Below, piece after piece: positions 15,921-23,965 of a stretch of DNA of 64,000 nucleotides; positions within the stretch are counted from its first letter, which is position 1; each line of letters starts with the position of its first letter. Where the stretch lies: the NCBI RefSeq assembly GCF_963676475.1, contig NZ_OY781106.1, forward strand, positions 2,232,001 to 2,296,000, written 5' to 3'. The notes beneath the pieces are model-generated. The model saw only the letters and a list, made by a program, of their open reading frames with translations. It was not told the origin of the DNA and did not search any database. This DNA comes from an uncultured Celeribacter sp. Its GTDB lineage: Bacteria > Pseudomonadota > Alphaproteobacteria > Rhodobacterales > Rhodobacteraceae. Made by a program: the position numbers and the translations under genes.

Positions 15921-16907
15921 TTAAATCAGGCCTTCCTTCTGGAACAGGACTTTCAAATTCGCCTCTGGCCGCGGCCCGATGTGGGAAATCACTTCTGCGG
16001 CGGCAACACAGCCCATACGCCCACAGATCGCAAGGCTCTGCCCCGTCGCATAGCCGTATAGGAAACCGGCGGCGAATTGGTCGCCCGCGCCAGTGGTGTC
16101 CACGGGTTGCACGCGATTGACCGGCACCACGGCCTCTTCATCGCCCTGCACCAGCACCACGTCAGAGCCGGAGCGGGTACAGACCACGAGACCCGATTCC
16201 ATGGCCGCCGTTTCCAGCGCGGTCGACAGGTCGGTCTGGTAGAGGCTTTCCCATTCATGTTCGTTGCCGATGACGAAATCCAGCTCCTTCACAAAGCTGC
16301 GGAAATCGTCACGGTGACGGTCGACACAGAAGGGATCGGACAGAGAAATCCCGACCTTGCCGCCCGCGGCCTTGGTCAGCTTCGCGGCTTGGTCGAAGGC
16401 GTATTTGCCTTTGGGCTTGTCGTAGAGATAGCCTTCGAGGAACATGATCTCCGCATCGCCCGCTACCGCCTCCGACACATCCTCTTCGGAAATTTCCGAC
16501 GAAATCCCGAGGTAGGTGTTCATCGAGCGCTCCCCATCCGGCGAGACGAAAATCATCGAGCGCGAGGTCGGAAGTTCGCCGCCCGGCACCGGCGCGTTGA
16601 CGAAGGCGGTGCCATCGGCCTCCATCTCGGCGGCGTAAAACCGGCCCAGAGCGTCGTCATGCACCCGACCGATAAAGCCGGTTTTGAGACCCAAAGTGCC
16701 GAGCCCGGCCAGAGTGTTCGCCACAGAACCGCCCGGCGTTTGCACCCGATTGGACATCGCACCATAAAGCAACTCGCCCCGCTCACGCTCGACGAGCTGC
16801 ATGATACCTTTTTCAATGCCCATAAGCTCCAGAAAGCTGTCATCGGCCTGGGTGATCACATCGACGATGGCGTTGCCGATACCGACAACCTGATAGGTTT
16901 TAGTCAA
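15921..16907 (-). CDS. PfkB-family kinase, adenosine kinase-like
   Basis: 328 residues, a ribokinase-fold sugar/nucleoside kinase. The N-terminal GIGNAIVDV, the substrate-side GGSVANTLAGLG and the C-terminal PfkB signature DTTGAGDQFAAGFLYG (catalytic Asp in GAGD) are clear. Alphaproteobacterial proteins of this type are annotated as adenosine kinase, making AMP from adenosine. The start is TTG at 16907, inside the end of nth (8-nt overlap), with gaggag upstream, so the two are translationally coupled. Confidence 0.85.
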   Translation of the reverse strand: MTKTYQVVGIGNAIVDVITQADDSFLELMGIEKGIMQLVERERGELLYGAMSNRVQTPGGSVANTLAGLGTLGLKTGFIGRVHDDALGRFYAAEMEADGTAFVNAPVPGGELPTSRSMIFVSPDGERSMNTYLGISSEISEEDVSEAVAGDAEIMFLEGYLYDKPKGKYAFDQAAKLTKAAGGKVGISLSDPFCVDRHRDDFRSFVKELDFVIGNEHEWESLYQTDLSTALETAAMESGLVVCTRSGSDVVLVQGDEEAVVPVNRVQPVDTTGAGDQFAAGFLYGYATGQSLAICGRMGCVAAAEVISHIGPRPEANLKVLFQKEGLI

Positions 16908-17547
16908 GGTTCTTCTCCTCGAACATGCACAGATCGCGGATCAAGCACGCGCTGCATTTCGGTTTGCGCGCGACACAGGTGTAGCGTCCGTGCAGGATCA
17001 TCCAGTGATGCGCATGTTGTTGAAATTCGGCGGGAATATGGTCCTCGATGGCGCGCTCCACCGCCACCACATCTTTGCCAACGGCGACGCCAGAGCGATT
17101 GCCAAAACGGAAAATATGCGTGTCCACCGCCTGCGTCGGCACATGCCACCACATGTTTAGCACGACATTGGCCGTCTTGCGCCCAACCCCCGGAAGGCTC
17201 TCCAAGGCGGCGCGGGACGAGGGCACGATGCCGTCATAATCGTCGACCAGAATCTGGCTCAATTTGATGACATTCTTCGCTTTGTTGCGGTAAAGCCCGA
17301 TGGTTTTGATGTGTTCGATCAGCCCCTCTTCGCCCAGATCGAGCATTTTCTGCGGCGTGTCGGCGATTTTGAACAGCTCTTTTGTCGCCTTGTTGACCCC
17401 CTTGTCGGTCGCCTGCGCGGACAGAGCGACGGCCACCACCAAAGTATAGGCGTTCACGTGATCCAACTCGCCCTTCGGTTCAGGCTCTGCGGCCTGAAAA
17501 CGGGTAAAAATCTCGTGGATCGTATGATAATCGAGCTGTTTGGTCAT
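16900..17547 (-). CDS. nth: Endonuclease III
   Basis: 215 residues. A DNA glycosylase/AP lyase that removes oxidised pyrimidines in base-excision repair. The helix-hairpin-helix LPGVGRKTANVVL contains the catalytic Lys, the catalytic Asp is in VDTHIFR, and the C-terminal C-x6-C-x2-C-x5-C (CVARKPKCSACLIRDLC) is the 4Fe-4S loop. Full length. Operon with the downstream kinase. Confidence 0.95.
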   Translation of the reverse strand: MTKQLDYHTIHEIFTRFQAAEPEPKGELDHVNAYTLVVAVALSAQATDKGVNKATKELFKIADTPQKMLDLGEEGLIEHIKTIGLYRNKAKNVIKLSQILVDDYDGIVPSSRAALESLPGVGRKTANVVLNMWWHVPTQAVDTHIFRFGNRSGVAVGKDVVAVERAIEDHIPAEFQQHAHHWMILHGRYTCVARKPKCSACLIRDLCMFEEKNLD

Positions 17548-17734
17548 GCGGTTCTAATGCCCTGTCACGGGGTTCAGGGCAAGCCGTTCCTATGGTCGAC
17601 AGTTTTTTCCTAAAATTCTTCGAAAATCAGATGAAAATCTGCGCCATTTTTCACCGAAAAACGCGCCGCAGTTAATTCTCGCTTCAATCCTGCCCCGCAT
17701 TCTAGGCACAGAGATTTTCCAGCGGGACGACAGA

Positions 17735-18421
17735 ATGGACCCCTTTGCGACTTCCGGCATGAATGCGAGCGCGGCGCTCATGGATGAGGATGAGACCCAT
17801 CAGACGGACACGCTGTCCAGCTATGGCCTGTCGGGCTTTGGCCCCGGCGTGATGATTGAAACCAGCGAGGGGCCGCAACCCGTCGAATGGCTCCGTCCCG
17901 GCGATCTGTTGCTGACACGTGACGAAGGCTACAAACCTTTGATCTGGGCTGGTCGAAGTGCCCTGACAGACGAAACCATTCAGCCGCCCTTGCGCATCCA
18001 TGCAGGCGCCTTCGGCAAACGCACCCCGGAGCGCGATCTGATCCTTGCGCCCGGACACCATGTCCTGCTGCGCTCAGCACAGGTCGAATTGCATTTCTTT
18101 GAGAACGAAGTCCTCGTTCCCTCCGGCGATCTCGCCACAGAAGCAGAGGTCGACTACACCCCACCCATCTCGGATTACGCCTATTGCCATCTCGTCATGG
18201 CCGACCATCAGATGCTTTTGGCCGAAGGCGTCTGGACCGAAAGCCTTTTTCCCGACGAAGACGCCCTGTGCGCCTTGGGATCACAAGCCCGTGCAGAGAT
18301 CACGGCCAAACTCGGCCCCTCCCTGATCGAAGCACAGAGGGCACGGATGACGCTTGTGCCCGGTGAGGCGGTCGTGCTTCAACCCCGCTCCGCGATCGCG
18401 GCCCGACGCATGGCCGCATAA
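17735..18421 (+). CDS. Hint-domain protein with missing nucleophile Cys
   Basis: 228 residues resembling the Hint_2 (hedgehog/intein) proteins common in Rhodobacteraceae. The conserved features are GFGPGVMIETSEG, VEWLRPGDLLLTRDEG, PLRIHAGAFG, DLILAPGHHVLL and the late DHQMLLAEGVWTESL. The usual family start is a Cys before F-x-P-G-T. Here that place is Gly34, so the autoprocessing chemistry is probably lost. In this group such domains usually cap secreted or repeat proteins, whereas this one stands alone without a signal peptide. Role unknown. Confidence 0.75.
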   Translation: MDPFATSGMNASAALMDEDETHQTDTLSSYGLSGFGPGVMIETSEGPQPVEWLRPGDLLLTRDEGYKPLIWAGRSALTDETIQPPLRIHAGAFGKRTPERDLILAPGHHVLLRSAQVELHFFENEVLVPSGDLATEAEVDYTPPISDYAYCHLVMADHQMLLAEGVWTESLFPDEDALCALGSQARAEITAKLGPSLIEAQRARMTLVPGEAVVLQPRSAIAARRMAA

Positions 18422-18505
18422 CGCGCACTATCCGCAAGTTTCGGGTCGGCAAGACGCGCACGAAAAGCTAGGCTCTCATCTGTCTGTTTCCCGGAGCCAA
18501 CACTC

Positions 18506-19384
18506 ATGTCCGCCCAGCCAGAACATCCTGTAGAGATTGCGCGCTCATCGGAGCCTTTTGAGGATCGCTATCACTTCCATGTCGTGCGCCGGGCGATCGA
18601 CATCATCGACCAGTCCGAACAGCCGCTGTCGCTCGACACTCTGGCCGCCGAGCTGGGCATGTCGCCCTATCATTTGCAAAAGCTCTTTAGCCAATGGGCC
18701 GGTGTCTCTCCGAAACGGTTCCAGCAATATCTGACCCTGGGTCATGCCAAGGCCCTCATCACCCAAAACCACAGCCTCTTGGACACGACAGAGGCCACCG
18801 GCATGTCGAGCACCGGACGCCTGCATGATTTGTTCGTGCGTTGGGAGGCGATGAGCCCCGGGGAATATGCCCGCAAAGGCGAAGGCCTGACGATTTCCTA
18901 CGGCTGGTTCGACACCCCCTTTGGTCGCAGCCTCGCGATGGCCACGCCGCGCGGACTTTGCGCCATGGCTTTTACCTCCGAGTACAGTGATCAGGACGCC
19001 TTCGCTGATCTGTCGGCGCGCTGGCCAAAGGCAACATTCGTGGACAACTCCGACGCGGTGCGCCCCTTTGTCGACGCCGCTCTAGGCGGTGGAGAAACCA
19101 GGTTGCACCTCATCGGAGGCCCATTTCAGATCAAGGTCTGGGAAGCGCTCCTGTCGATCCCTGCCGGTCAGGTCACCACCTATTCCGACATCGCGCGCGC
19201 CATCGGCAACCCCAAGGCCGTGCGCGCCGTTGGCACCGCGGTCGGGAACAATCCGGTGAGTTGGCTGATCCCCTGTCACCGCGTTTTGCGGAAAACCGGG
19301 GCCTTGGGCGGCTATCACTGGGGCTTGCCGGTCAAACGCGCGCTTTTAGCCTACGAAAGCCTGCAAGCCGACGCACACGGTTGA
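18506..19384 (+). CDS. AraC-HTH / O6-alkylguanine-DNA alkyltransferase fusion (Ada-like)
   Basis: 292 residues in two parts. Residues about 20-115 form an AraC-type helix-turn-helix (LAAELGMSPYHLQKLFSQWAG). Residues about 125-285 form the alkyltransferase with the active-site PCHR (Cys257), RAVGTAVGNNPVSWL upstream of it and GGYHWG after it. It corresponds to Ada without the N-terminal zinc/phosphotriester domain, as in many alphaproteobacteria. It repairs O6-alkylguanine by suicidal methyl transfer. With no methyl-phosphotriester sensor, how the HTH would be switched is unclear. Confidence 0.9.
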   Translation: MSAQPEHPVEIARSSEPFEDRYHFHVVRRAIDIIDQSEQPLSLDTLAAELGMSPYHLQKLFSQWAGVSPKRFQQYLTLGHAKALITQNHSLLDTTEATGMSSTGRLHDLFVRWEAMSPGEYARKGEGLTISYGWFDTPFGRSLAMATPRGLCAMAFTSEYSDQDAFADLSARWPKATFVDNSDAVRPFVDAALGGGETRLHLIGGPFQIKVWEALLSIPAGQVTTYSDIARAIGNPKAVRAVGTAVGNNPVSWLIPCHRVLRKTGALGGYHWGLPVKRALLAYESLQADAHG

Positions 19385-19488
19385 GCGAAAACCCGCCACA
19401 TTTTCGTGAAGACGATAAATCCACCGTGCCAGAGCCGCGAGACGCAGGTAAAACCAGCGTCAAGAGCAGTTTTTCAAGGAGGATCCAA

Positions 19489-20139
19489 ATGAAATCCCCG
19501 CTTTATATCGCTATCCCTCTCGTGGCCAGCTTTGGCCTGACCGCCTGTATGGACAGCTACGACCCCAATTCCAAAGCCACACAGGGTGTTGCCCTCGGTG
19601 CGGCCCTCGGCGGCATCACCGCTGCGGCAACCTCGGGCGACAATGACAAGCTTGCCAAAGTGGCCGTGGGCGCCATGATCGGCGGGGCCGTGGGCGGCGC
19701 CATCGGTCAGCGTCTGGACCAACAGGCCGCCGACCTGCGTCAGGATCTGGGCAATGACGATGTGCAAATCGTCAACACCGGCTCACAGCTGATCGTGACC
19801 ATGCCGCAGGACATTCTGTTTGCCACCGACAGCGCCGTGGTTGTGCCCTCGCTTCAGGCCGATCTGCGCAAACTCGCGTACAACTTGCAGGATTATCCGA
19901 ACACCACGATTCAGATCATCGGACACACAGACAACACCGGCTCGGCCACCTATAACCAAGAGCTCTCGACCCGTCGTGCGACGGCGGTCGCGACCGTGCT
20001 GACCGGCAATGGCGTTGCGACCGGGCGCGTGCATGCCTTTGGCCGTGGCGAAGATCAACCGATCGCCACCAACCTGACGCCGGAGGGCAAGGCCCAGAAC
20101 CGTCGCGTCGAGATCGTGATCACGCCGACCTCGGCCTGA
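19489..20139 (+). CDS. OmpA-family lipoprotein, YiaD-like
   Basis: 216 residues. The start is at 19489 after caaggagg; a longer in-frame extension overlapping the upstream gene is rejected. A lipoprotein signal ends LTAC (Cys20). A glycine-zipper segment (VGAMIGGAVGGAIGQ, about 60-75) follows, then an OmpA-like peptidoglycan-binding domain with IQIIGHTDNTG and AQNRRVEI. Expected to be an outer-membrane lipoprotein tethering the envelope to peptidoglycan. Monocistronic with its own terminator. Confidence 0.9.
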   Translation: MKSPLYIAIPLVASFGLTACMDSYDPNSKATQGVALGAALGGITAAATSGDNDKLAKVAVGAMIGGAVGGAIGQRLDQQAADLRQDLGNDDVQIVNTGSQLIVTMPQDILFATDSAVVVPSLQADLRKLAYNLQDYPNTTIQIIGHTDNTGSATYNQELSTRRATAVATVLTGNGVATGRVHAFGRGEDQPIATNLTPEGKAQNRRVEIVITPTSA

Positions 20140-20160
20140 TCGCTCTGATACAGGTTTCGA

Positions 20161-20187
20161 AAGGCCGGGCATGTCCCGGCCTTTTTT
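20161..20187 (+). terminator. Rho-independent terminator
   Basis: Stem aaggccggg / cccggcctt followed by a run of six T. It ends the OmpA-like lipoprotein gene. Confidence 0.9.
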
Positions 20188-20204
20188 ATGGCTCACGACT
20201 TAGG

Positions 20205-20225
20205 CTGGTCATATAATCTGACCAG
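20205..20225 (+). promoter_or_regulatory. Operator overlapping a -10 box, before the GntR gene
   Basis: A perfect inverted repeat CTGGTCA-N7-TGACCAG. The spacer contains TATAAT at 20212-20217, an ideal -10. TGGTC/GACCA arms are typical operators of FadR/LldR-type GntR repressors. The site lies 19 nt before the gene for such a repressor, so the simplest reading is autorepression by blocking the promoter (inference). Confidence 0.7.
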
Positions 20226-20243
20226 TCACAGCACGAGAGCCCC

Positions 20244-21014
20244 ATGCCCTTTCAAAAAGTCACCCCCGAGAAACTCAGCGCCTCCGTGGCGCGTCAGGTC
20301 GAGCTTTTGATCCTGCGCGGGATTTTGCGGCCTGGCGAACGCCTGCCCTCTGAACGCGATCTCGCTGAGCGGCTGGGCGTGTCGCGCCCCTCAGTGCGCG
20401 AAGCCGTGGCGGAGCTGACCGACAAGGGCCTGTTGGAGACCCGTGCCAATGCGGGCATCTTCGTGGCCGATGTCTTGGGGTCGGCCTTCTCGCCTGCGTT
20501 GGTCAAACTCTTCGGCAGCCATGACGAGGCGGTGTTCGACTACATCGCTTTTCGCCGCGATATGGAGGGTCTGGCCGCCGAGCGCGCGGCCAAGATGGCC
20601 TCTGACACCGACCTGAAAGTCATCGCCACGATCTTTGAAAAGATGGAAGCGGCACATCCGAAGCGCAATCCGACCGAGGAAGCCCGTCTCGACGCCGAGT
20701 TTCACCTGTCGATTATTGAGGCCTCACATAACGTCATCATGCTGCACATGATGCGCTCTATGTTCGATCTGCTGCGCGAGGGCGTGTTCTACAACCGCTC
20801 CGTGATGTTCAAACAGCGCACCAATCGCGCCCAGCTTTTGGAGCAACACCGCGCGATCCACGACGCGCTTCAGGTCCGTGACCCGGAGGCCGCCCGCGCC
20901 GCCGTGACCCAGCATCTCGACTATGTCGAAGAGGCGCTTTTGGACCAGCAGAGATGCGAGCGCAACGAAGAGGTCGCGAAGCTCAGGTTCGAACATGAAC
21001 AGGCGCGCGGGTAA
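20244..21014 (+). CDS. GntR-family regulator, FadR/FCD subfamily
   Basis: 256 residues. An N-terminal winged helix (LPSERDLAERLGVSRPSVREAVAELTDKGLLETR, about 35-70) is joined to an all-helical FCD ligand domain. That domain has the metal/ligand residues D-x-x-FH (DAEFHLSIIEASHN) and a late H (TQHLDYVEEAL). The ligand of this subfamily is typically a small carboxylate (pyruvate, lactate, glycolate), but no adjacent metabolic gene tells which. Likely autoregulated through the palindrome at 20205-20225. Confidence 0.9.
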   Translation: MPFQKVTPEKLSASVARQVELLILRGILRPGERLPSERDLAERLGVSRPSVREAVAELTDKGLLETRANAGIFVADVLGSAFSPALVKLFGSHDEAVFDYIAFRRDMEGLAAERAAKMASDTDLKVIATIFEKMEAAHPKRNPTEEARLDAEFHLSIIEASHNVIMLHMMRSMFDLLREGVFYNRSVMFKQRTNRAQLLEQHRAIHDALQVRDPEAARAAVTQHLDYVEEALLDQQRCERNEEVAKLRFEHEQARG

Positions 21015-21019
21015 CCCTC

Positions 21020-21045
21020 TTCATCGCAGGCCAAATACTCAAAAA
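21020..21045 (+). repeat. Dispersed 26-nt motif, copy 2
   Basis: Shares 23 of 26 positions with 15844-15869. It again follows a plus-strand stop codon and runs into the foot of a terminator. Confidence 0.7.
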
Positions 21046-21072
21046 GCCCCGCCGATGTGGCAGGGCTTTCTA
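21043..21072. terminator. Terminator between GntR gene and atp operon
   Basis: An 11-bp stem with one mismatch (aaagccccgcc / ggcagggcttt) has A-run and T-run feet. It can end both the converging GntR gene and the F0 operon. Confidence 0.8.
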
Positions 21073-21112
21073 TCAGGGTCTGTCTGATCCGGTCAGGAGA
21101 TCAAACAAAGGC

Positions 21113-21670
21113 TTAGTGCAGCTTGTCACCAACTTCGGCGATCGACGTGTCGATCAGGGCGTTGGCATCCGCAGCACTCATATTTTTCGCAATCACGTCG
21201 GTCGCGGCAGCCACGGCGACGGTGATCGCGGTGTTGCGCACGTCGCGAATGGCGGCGGCTTCGGCAGCACCGATTTGCTCTTCGGCGGCGGCGAGACGGC
21301 GGGCGATGGAGGATTTCAGATCCTCTTTCGCTTTCACCGCAGCAGCTTCCGCGTCTTTTTTCGCTTGCGCGACGATGGCGTCGGCCTGTTCCTGAACTTC
21401 GCGCTGTTTGCGCTCGTAGGAGGCGAGGATCGACTGAGCTTCTTCACGCAAAGCGCGGGCTTCGTCCAATTCGGATTTGATGCCTGCGGCGCGCTGATCG
21501 AGCATGCCACCGATCATCGAGGGGACTTTCTTCCAGAGAAGAATGCCGACGAAGACCAAAAAGCCCAGGAGCACGACGAAGTTGGTGTTCTTCAGTGAGA
21601 AGAACGGACCTGAGGCGGCGAAGGCCGGGCTGGCCGCGGTGAGGGCGATGAGGAGAGAAAGTTTTTTCAT
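21113..21670 (-). CDS. atpF: ATP synthase F0 subunit b
   Basis: 185 residues. Peripheral-stalk subunit with a cleavable-looking N-terminal hydrophobic segment, a single membrane helix (FVVLLGFLVFVGILLW) and a long charged coiled coil rich in Ala, Glu and Lys. Last gene of the F0 operon, 4 nt after the b' gene. It pairs with b' to connect F0 with the delta subunit of F1, whose genes are not in this window. That is the usual separate F0/F1 operon arrangement of Rhodobacterales. Confidence 0.93.
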   Translation of the reverse strand: MKKLSLLIALTAASPAFAASGPFFSLKNTNFVVLLGFLVFVGILLWKKVPSMIGGMLDQRAAGIKSELDEARALREEAQSILASYERKQREVQEQADAIVAQAKKDAEAAAVKAKEDLKSSIARRLAAAEEQIGAAEAAAIRDVRNTAITVAVAAATDVIAKNMSAADANALIDTSIAEVGDKLH

Positions 21671-21674
21671 GTCC

Positions 21675-22211
21675 TTAGCCTTTCATCCGTGCCGTGACAG
21701 CAGCCGTGATCGAACGCGCATCGGCGGAGGAGCCCATGGCGGCGACGAGTTCCTTGGCGGTGTCTTTGGCGACGTCCTTGACGCTGTCCAAAGCCCCGTC
21801 GCGGATCTCAGCGATGGCTTTTTCAGATTCGGCGGCTTTCGCGGAGATCTCTGCATCGGCCTTGGCGGTCGCGGCATCGAGATCGGCCTGAATGGCCGCA
21901 CGGGTTTCATTGGCGATCTGCTGGGCCTGAGCTTTCGCCTCGGCCAGAGCAGCGTTATACGCCTCTTCCGCTTCTTTCGCTTTGAGCTTCAGCTCTTCGG
22001 CGGCGGAAATATCATTCATGATCGTGCCGGAGCGCTCGGCGAGCACCGTGGAGATGCGCGGCAGTGCGATCTTGGACAGCACGAAGTAGATCACGACGAG
22101 CGTGACCAGAAGCCAGAAAATCTGGTTCGGGAAAGTGGAGAAGTCGAGCTGCGGCATGCCGGCTTCTGCGGCGCCGTGTGCGGCTTCTACCCCGTGTGTT
22201 TCGGTTGCCAT
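21675..22211 (-). CDS. atpG: ATP synthase F0 subunit b'
   Basis: 178 residues. The second, divergent b-type subunit found in photosynthetic and many alphaproteobacteria (also called atpX or atpF2). A short N-terminal tail (MATETHGVEAAHGAAEAGMP) is followed by one membrane helix (FWLLVTLVVIYFVLSKIALP) and a coiled coil. It forms a b/b' heterodimer with the next gene. A 108-nt gap with a strong hairpin separates it from atpE. Confidence 0.92.
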   Translation of the reverse strand: MATETHGVEAAHGAAEAGMPQLDFSTFPNQIFWLLVTLVVIYFVLSKIALPRISTVLAERSGTIMNDISAAEELKLKAKEAEEAYNAALAEAKAQAQQIANETRAAIQADLDAATAKADAEISAKAAESEKAIAEIRDGALDSVKDVAKDTAKELVAAMGSSADARSITAAVTARMKG

Positions 22212-22270
22212 CTTGTCCTCCTGGCTCTGACCTGTGTCTCCCGAAAGGGAGAGACCCCTATATTACGCGA

Positions 22271-22296
22271 GGGTGGGACTAAACGAAGTCCCACCC
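22271..22296 (-). other. Intercistronic stem-loop between atpE and the b' gene
   Basis: A perfect 10-bp stem (gggtgggact / agtcccaccc) with a 6-nt loop and no T-run on the transcribed side. It is more likely an mRNA stabiliser or partial attenuator than a terminator. Its place just after atpE fits the need for many c subunits per complex (inference). Confidence 0.65.
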
Positions 22297-22319
22297 TGCC
22301 GTAAGGATGGAGCGTCGGA

Positions 22320-22556
22320 TCAGACGGCGAACATCAGGAGCAGAGCGACGAGGAACGAGAAGATCCCCAGAGCTTCTGCGAAGGCCATGCCGATGAAGAG
22401 CGTCGCGGTTTGCGAAGCAGCGGCGGAGGGGTTGCGAAGAGCACCGGAGAGGTAGTTACCTGCCACGTTGCCCACACCCATTGCTGCGCCGCCCATGCCG
22501 ATAGCGGTCAGACCAACACCGATGTATTTGCCGAGTTCTGCGATATTGCCTTCCAT
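22320..22556 (-). CDS. atpE: ATP synthase F0 subunit c
   Basis: 78 residues with two membrane helices. The first helix carries the glycine-rich IGMGGAAMGVGNVAGNYLSG. The loop RNP (RNPSAAASQ) is conserved. The proton-carrying Glu lies in the second helix (GMAFAEALGIFSFLVALLL). Forms the rotary ring. Confidence 0.95.
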   Translation of the reverse strand: MEGNIAELGKYIGVGLTAIGMGGAAMGVGNVAGNYLSGALRNPSAAASQTATLFIGMAFAEALGIFSFLVALLLMFAV

Positions 22557-22616
22557 TGTGGTATCTCCTTACGTTGGAATTGGCTGGATTGAGTTCGAAC
22601 CTGTTTGTGCGCGGTC

Positions 22617-23372
22617 TTAGTGGACCGGGTGCAGCGCGTCTTTCAGATAGACACAGGTCAGAATGGTGAAGACGTAGGCCTGGATAAAGGCCACGAGAAT
22701 TTCGAGACCATACATGGCGGTGATCGCCAGAATGGAGACCGGAGAGATCGCAGCGATAGCAGCGAAACCGGCGAAAACTTTGATCACGGCGTGACCGGCC
22801 ATCATGTTGCCCGCAAGACGGATGGAGTGGCTGACGGGACGCACGAAGTAGGAGATCAGCTCGATCACCGCGAGAAGCGGACGCACGGCCATCGGCGCGG
22901 AGCTGACCCAGAAGAGAGCGAGGAACTTGGTGCCGTTTTTCGCGAAACCGAGGATGGTCACGAAGAGGAACACCAGAAGCGCCAACACGCCGGTGACGGC
23001 GATGTGGGAGGTCGTGGTGAAAGACAGCGGCAAGAGGCCCAGCATGTTCGAGAAGACGATGAAGATGAAGAGCGTCATCACATAGGGGAAGTATTTCACG
23101 GCATCTTTGCCGGTCACATCCTCGATCATCTTGTAGACGAAGCCGTAGGTCAGTTCCGCGATGGACTGGCCTTTCGACGGCACGATGGCGCGACCACGAG
23201 AGCCGACGACCAGCAGAAGGATAACGCCGATGACGGAGATCGCCATCCAGAGCGTCACGTTGGTGATGGTGTACCAATGCACTGCCCCGTCGCCAAAGAG
23301 CGGCGTGACCTTGAACTGGTCCATCGGGTGAAACACCAGGCTGCTTTCCGAACCGTGAGCCTCAGTCGCCAT
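22617..23372 (-). CDS. atpB: ATP synthase F0 subunit a
   Basis: 251 residues. Proton-channel stator with about six membrane helices. The essential Arg is in RPVSHSIRLAGNMMAGH, and the C-terminal helix includes LVAFIQAYVFTILTCVYLKDA. The start at 23372 gives the usual MATEAHGSE beginning. It overlaps the end of atpI by 11 nt. Confidence 0.95.
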   Translation of the reverse strand: MATEAHGSESSLVFHPMDQFKVTPLFGDGAVHWYTITNVTLWMAISVIGVILLLVVGSRGRAIVPSKGQSIAELTYGFVYKMIEDVTGKDAVKYFPYVMTLFIFIVFSNMLGLLPLSFTTTSHIAVTGVLALLVFLFVTILGFAKNGTKFLALFWVSSAPMAVRPLLAVIELISYFVRPVSHSIRLAGNMMAGHAVIKVFAGFAAIAAISPVSILAITAMYGLEILVAFIQAYVFTILTCVYLKDALHPVH

Positions 23373-23736
23373 GTTTGTCCCTCTCAGTACCTGCGGGCGT
23401 CCCCGCGTTGTCATATTCGGCCGCGTTCAGTTCAGCGACCTGTTGTTTTTCAATGTCCCGCGCGGTGCGCATCATCGTCTTGACGCCGGCCGCGAGGCCA
23501 AATCCGATAAACAGCACGAGAAACAGGGGCATTGTGCCCAAAAGCTTATCCAGCCCGTATCCCACACCGAAGCCGATCAGAAGACCGGCCACAAGTTCCG
23601 TCACCATCCGCCAGGCCATGTTCGCCTGAGAAAAGTGTTCTTCGCCGCGGGAGGTTTTGGGCTTTTGCGCCTCTTTCACCTGGCTCAGCCGCTCTTCCAA
23701 AGCGCGCAAACGCTCAGGATCATGCGGTTCGGACAT
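23362..23736 (-). CDS. atpI: ATP synthase protein I
   Basis: 124 residues. Two membrane helices (MVTELVAGLLIGFGVGYGLDKLLG and LFLVLFIGFGLAAGVKTMM) lie between charged ends, the standard form of the accessory AtpI that helps assemble the c ring. First gene of the F0 operon. The 140-nt region upstream (to about 23870) should hold the operon promoter. Confidence 0.9.
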   Translation of the reverse strand: MSEPHDPERLRALEERLSQVKEAQKPKTSRGEEHFSQANMAWRMVTELVAGLLIGFGVGYGLDKLLGTMPLFLVLFIGFGLAAGVKTMMRTARDIEKQQVAELNAAEYDNAGTPAGTERDKHGD

Positions 23737-23918
23737 GTGAATGGCCCCCTACGGTCAGTTGCGGGCAAGCTATGCGGGGGAGGGTTTAGAGTCAACGCGG
23801 AATTGACCCATTAGAAACCGTGGCAACCTCATGAAATTATTGAGTATTTTTTCAACAAAGGAAACGCAAGAACATGGCAAACAGCGCCGTTAGCGCAAAA
23901 GGCTCGCGTTTTCGTTAT

Positions 23919-23934
23919 TCAACCAAATGGTTGA
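23919..23934 (+). promoter_or_regulatory. ArsR-type operator
   Basis: A perfect palindrome TCAACCA-aa-TGGTTGA, of the kind bound by ArsR-family dimers, 31 nt before the preferred ArsR start. An ATG at 23927 lies inside it, which argues against that ATG as the start. Confidence 0.6.
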
Positions 23935-23965
23935 CCAAAGCCGCCTGCACGCCTATCGGCAAGAC

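Noticed and set aside
19261..20139. Longer start of the OmpA-like lipoprotein (292 codons)
   Set aside because: The extension overlaps the upstream alkyltransferase gene, has no family sequence, and would bury the lipoprotein signal; the start at 19489 has a strong ribosome site.
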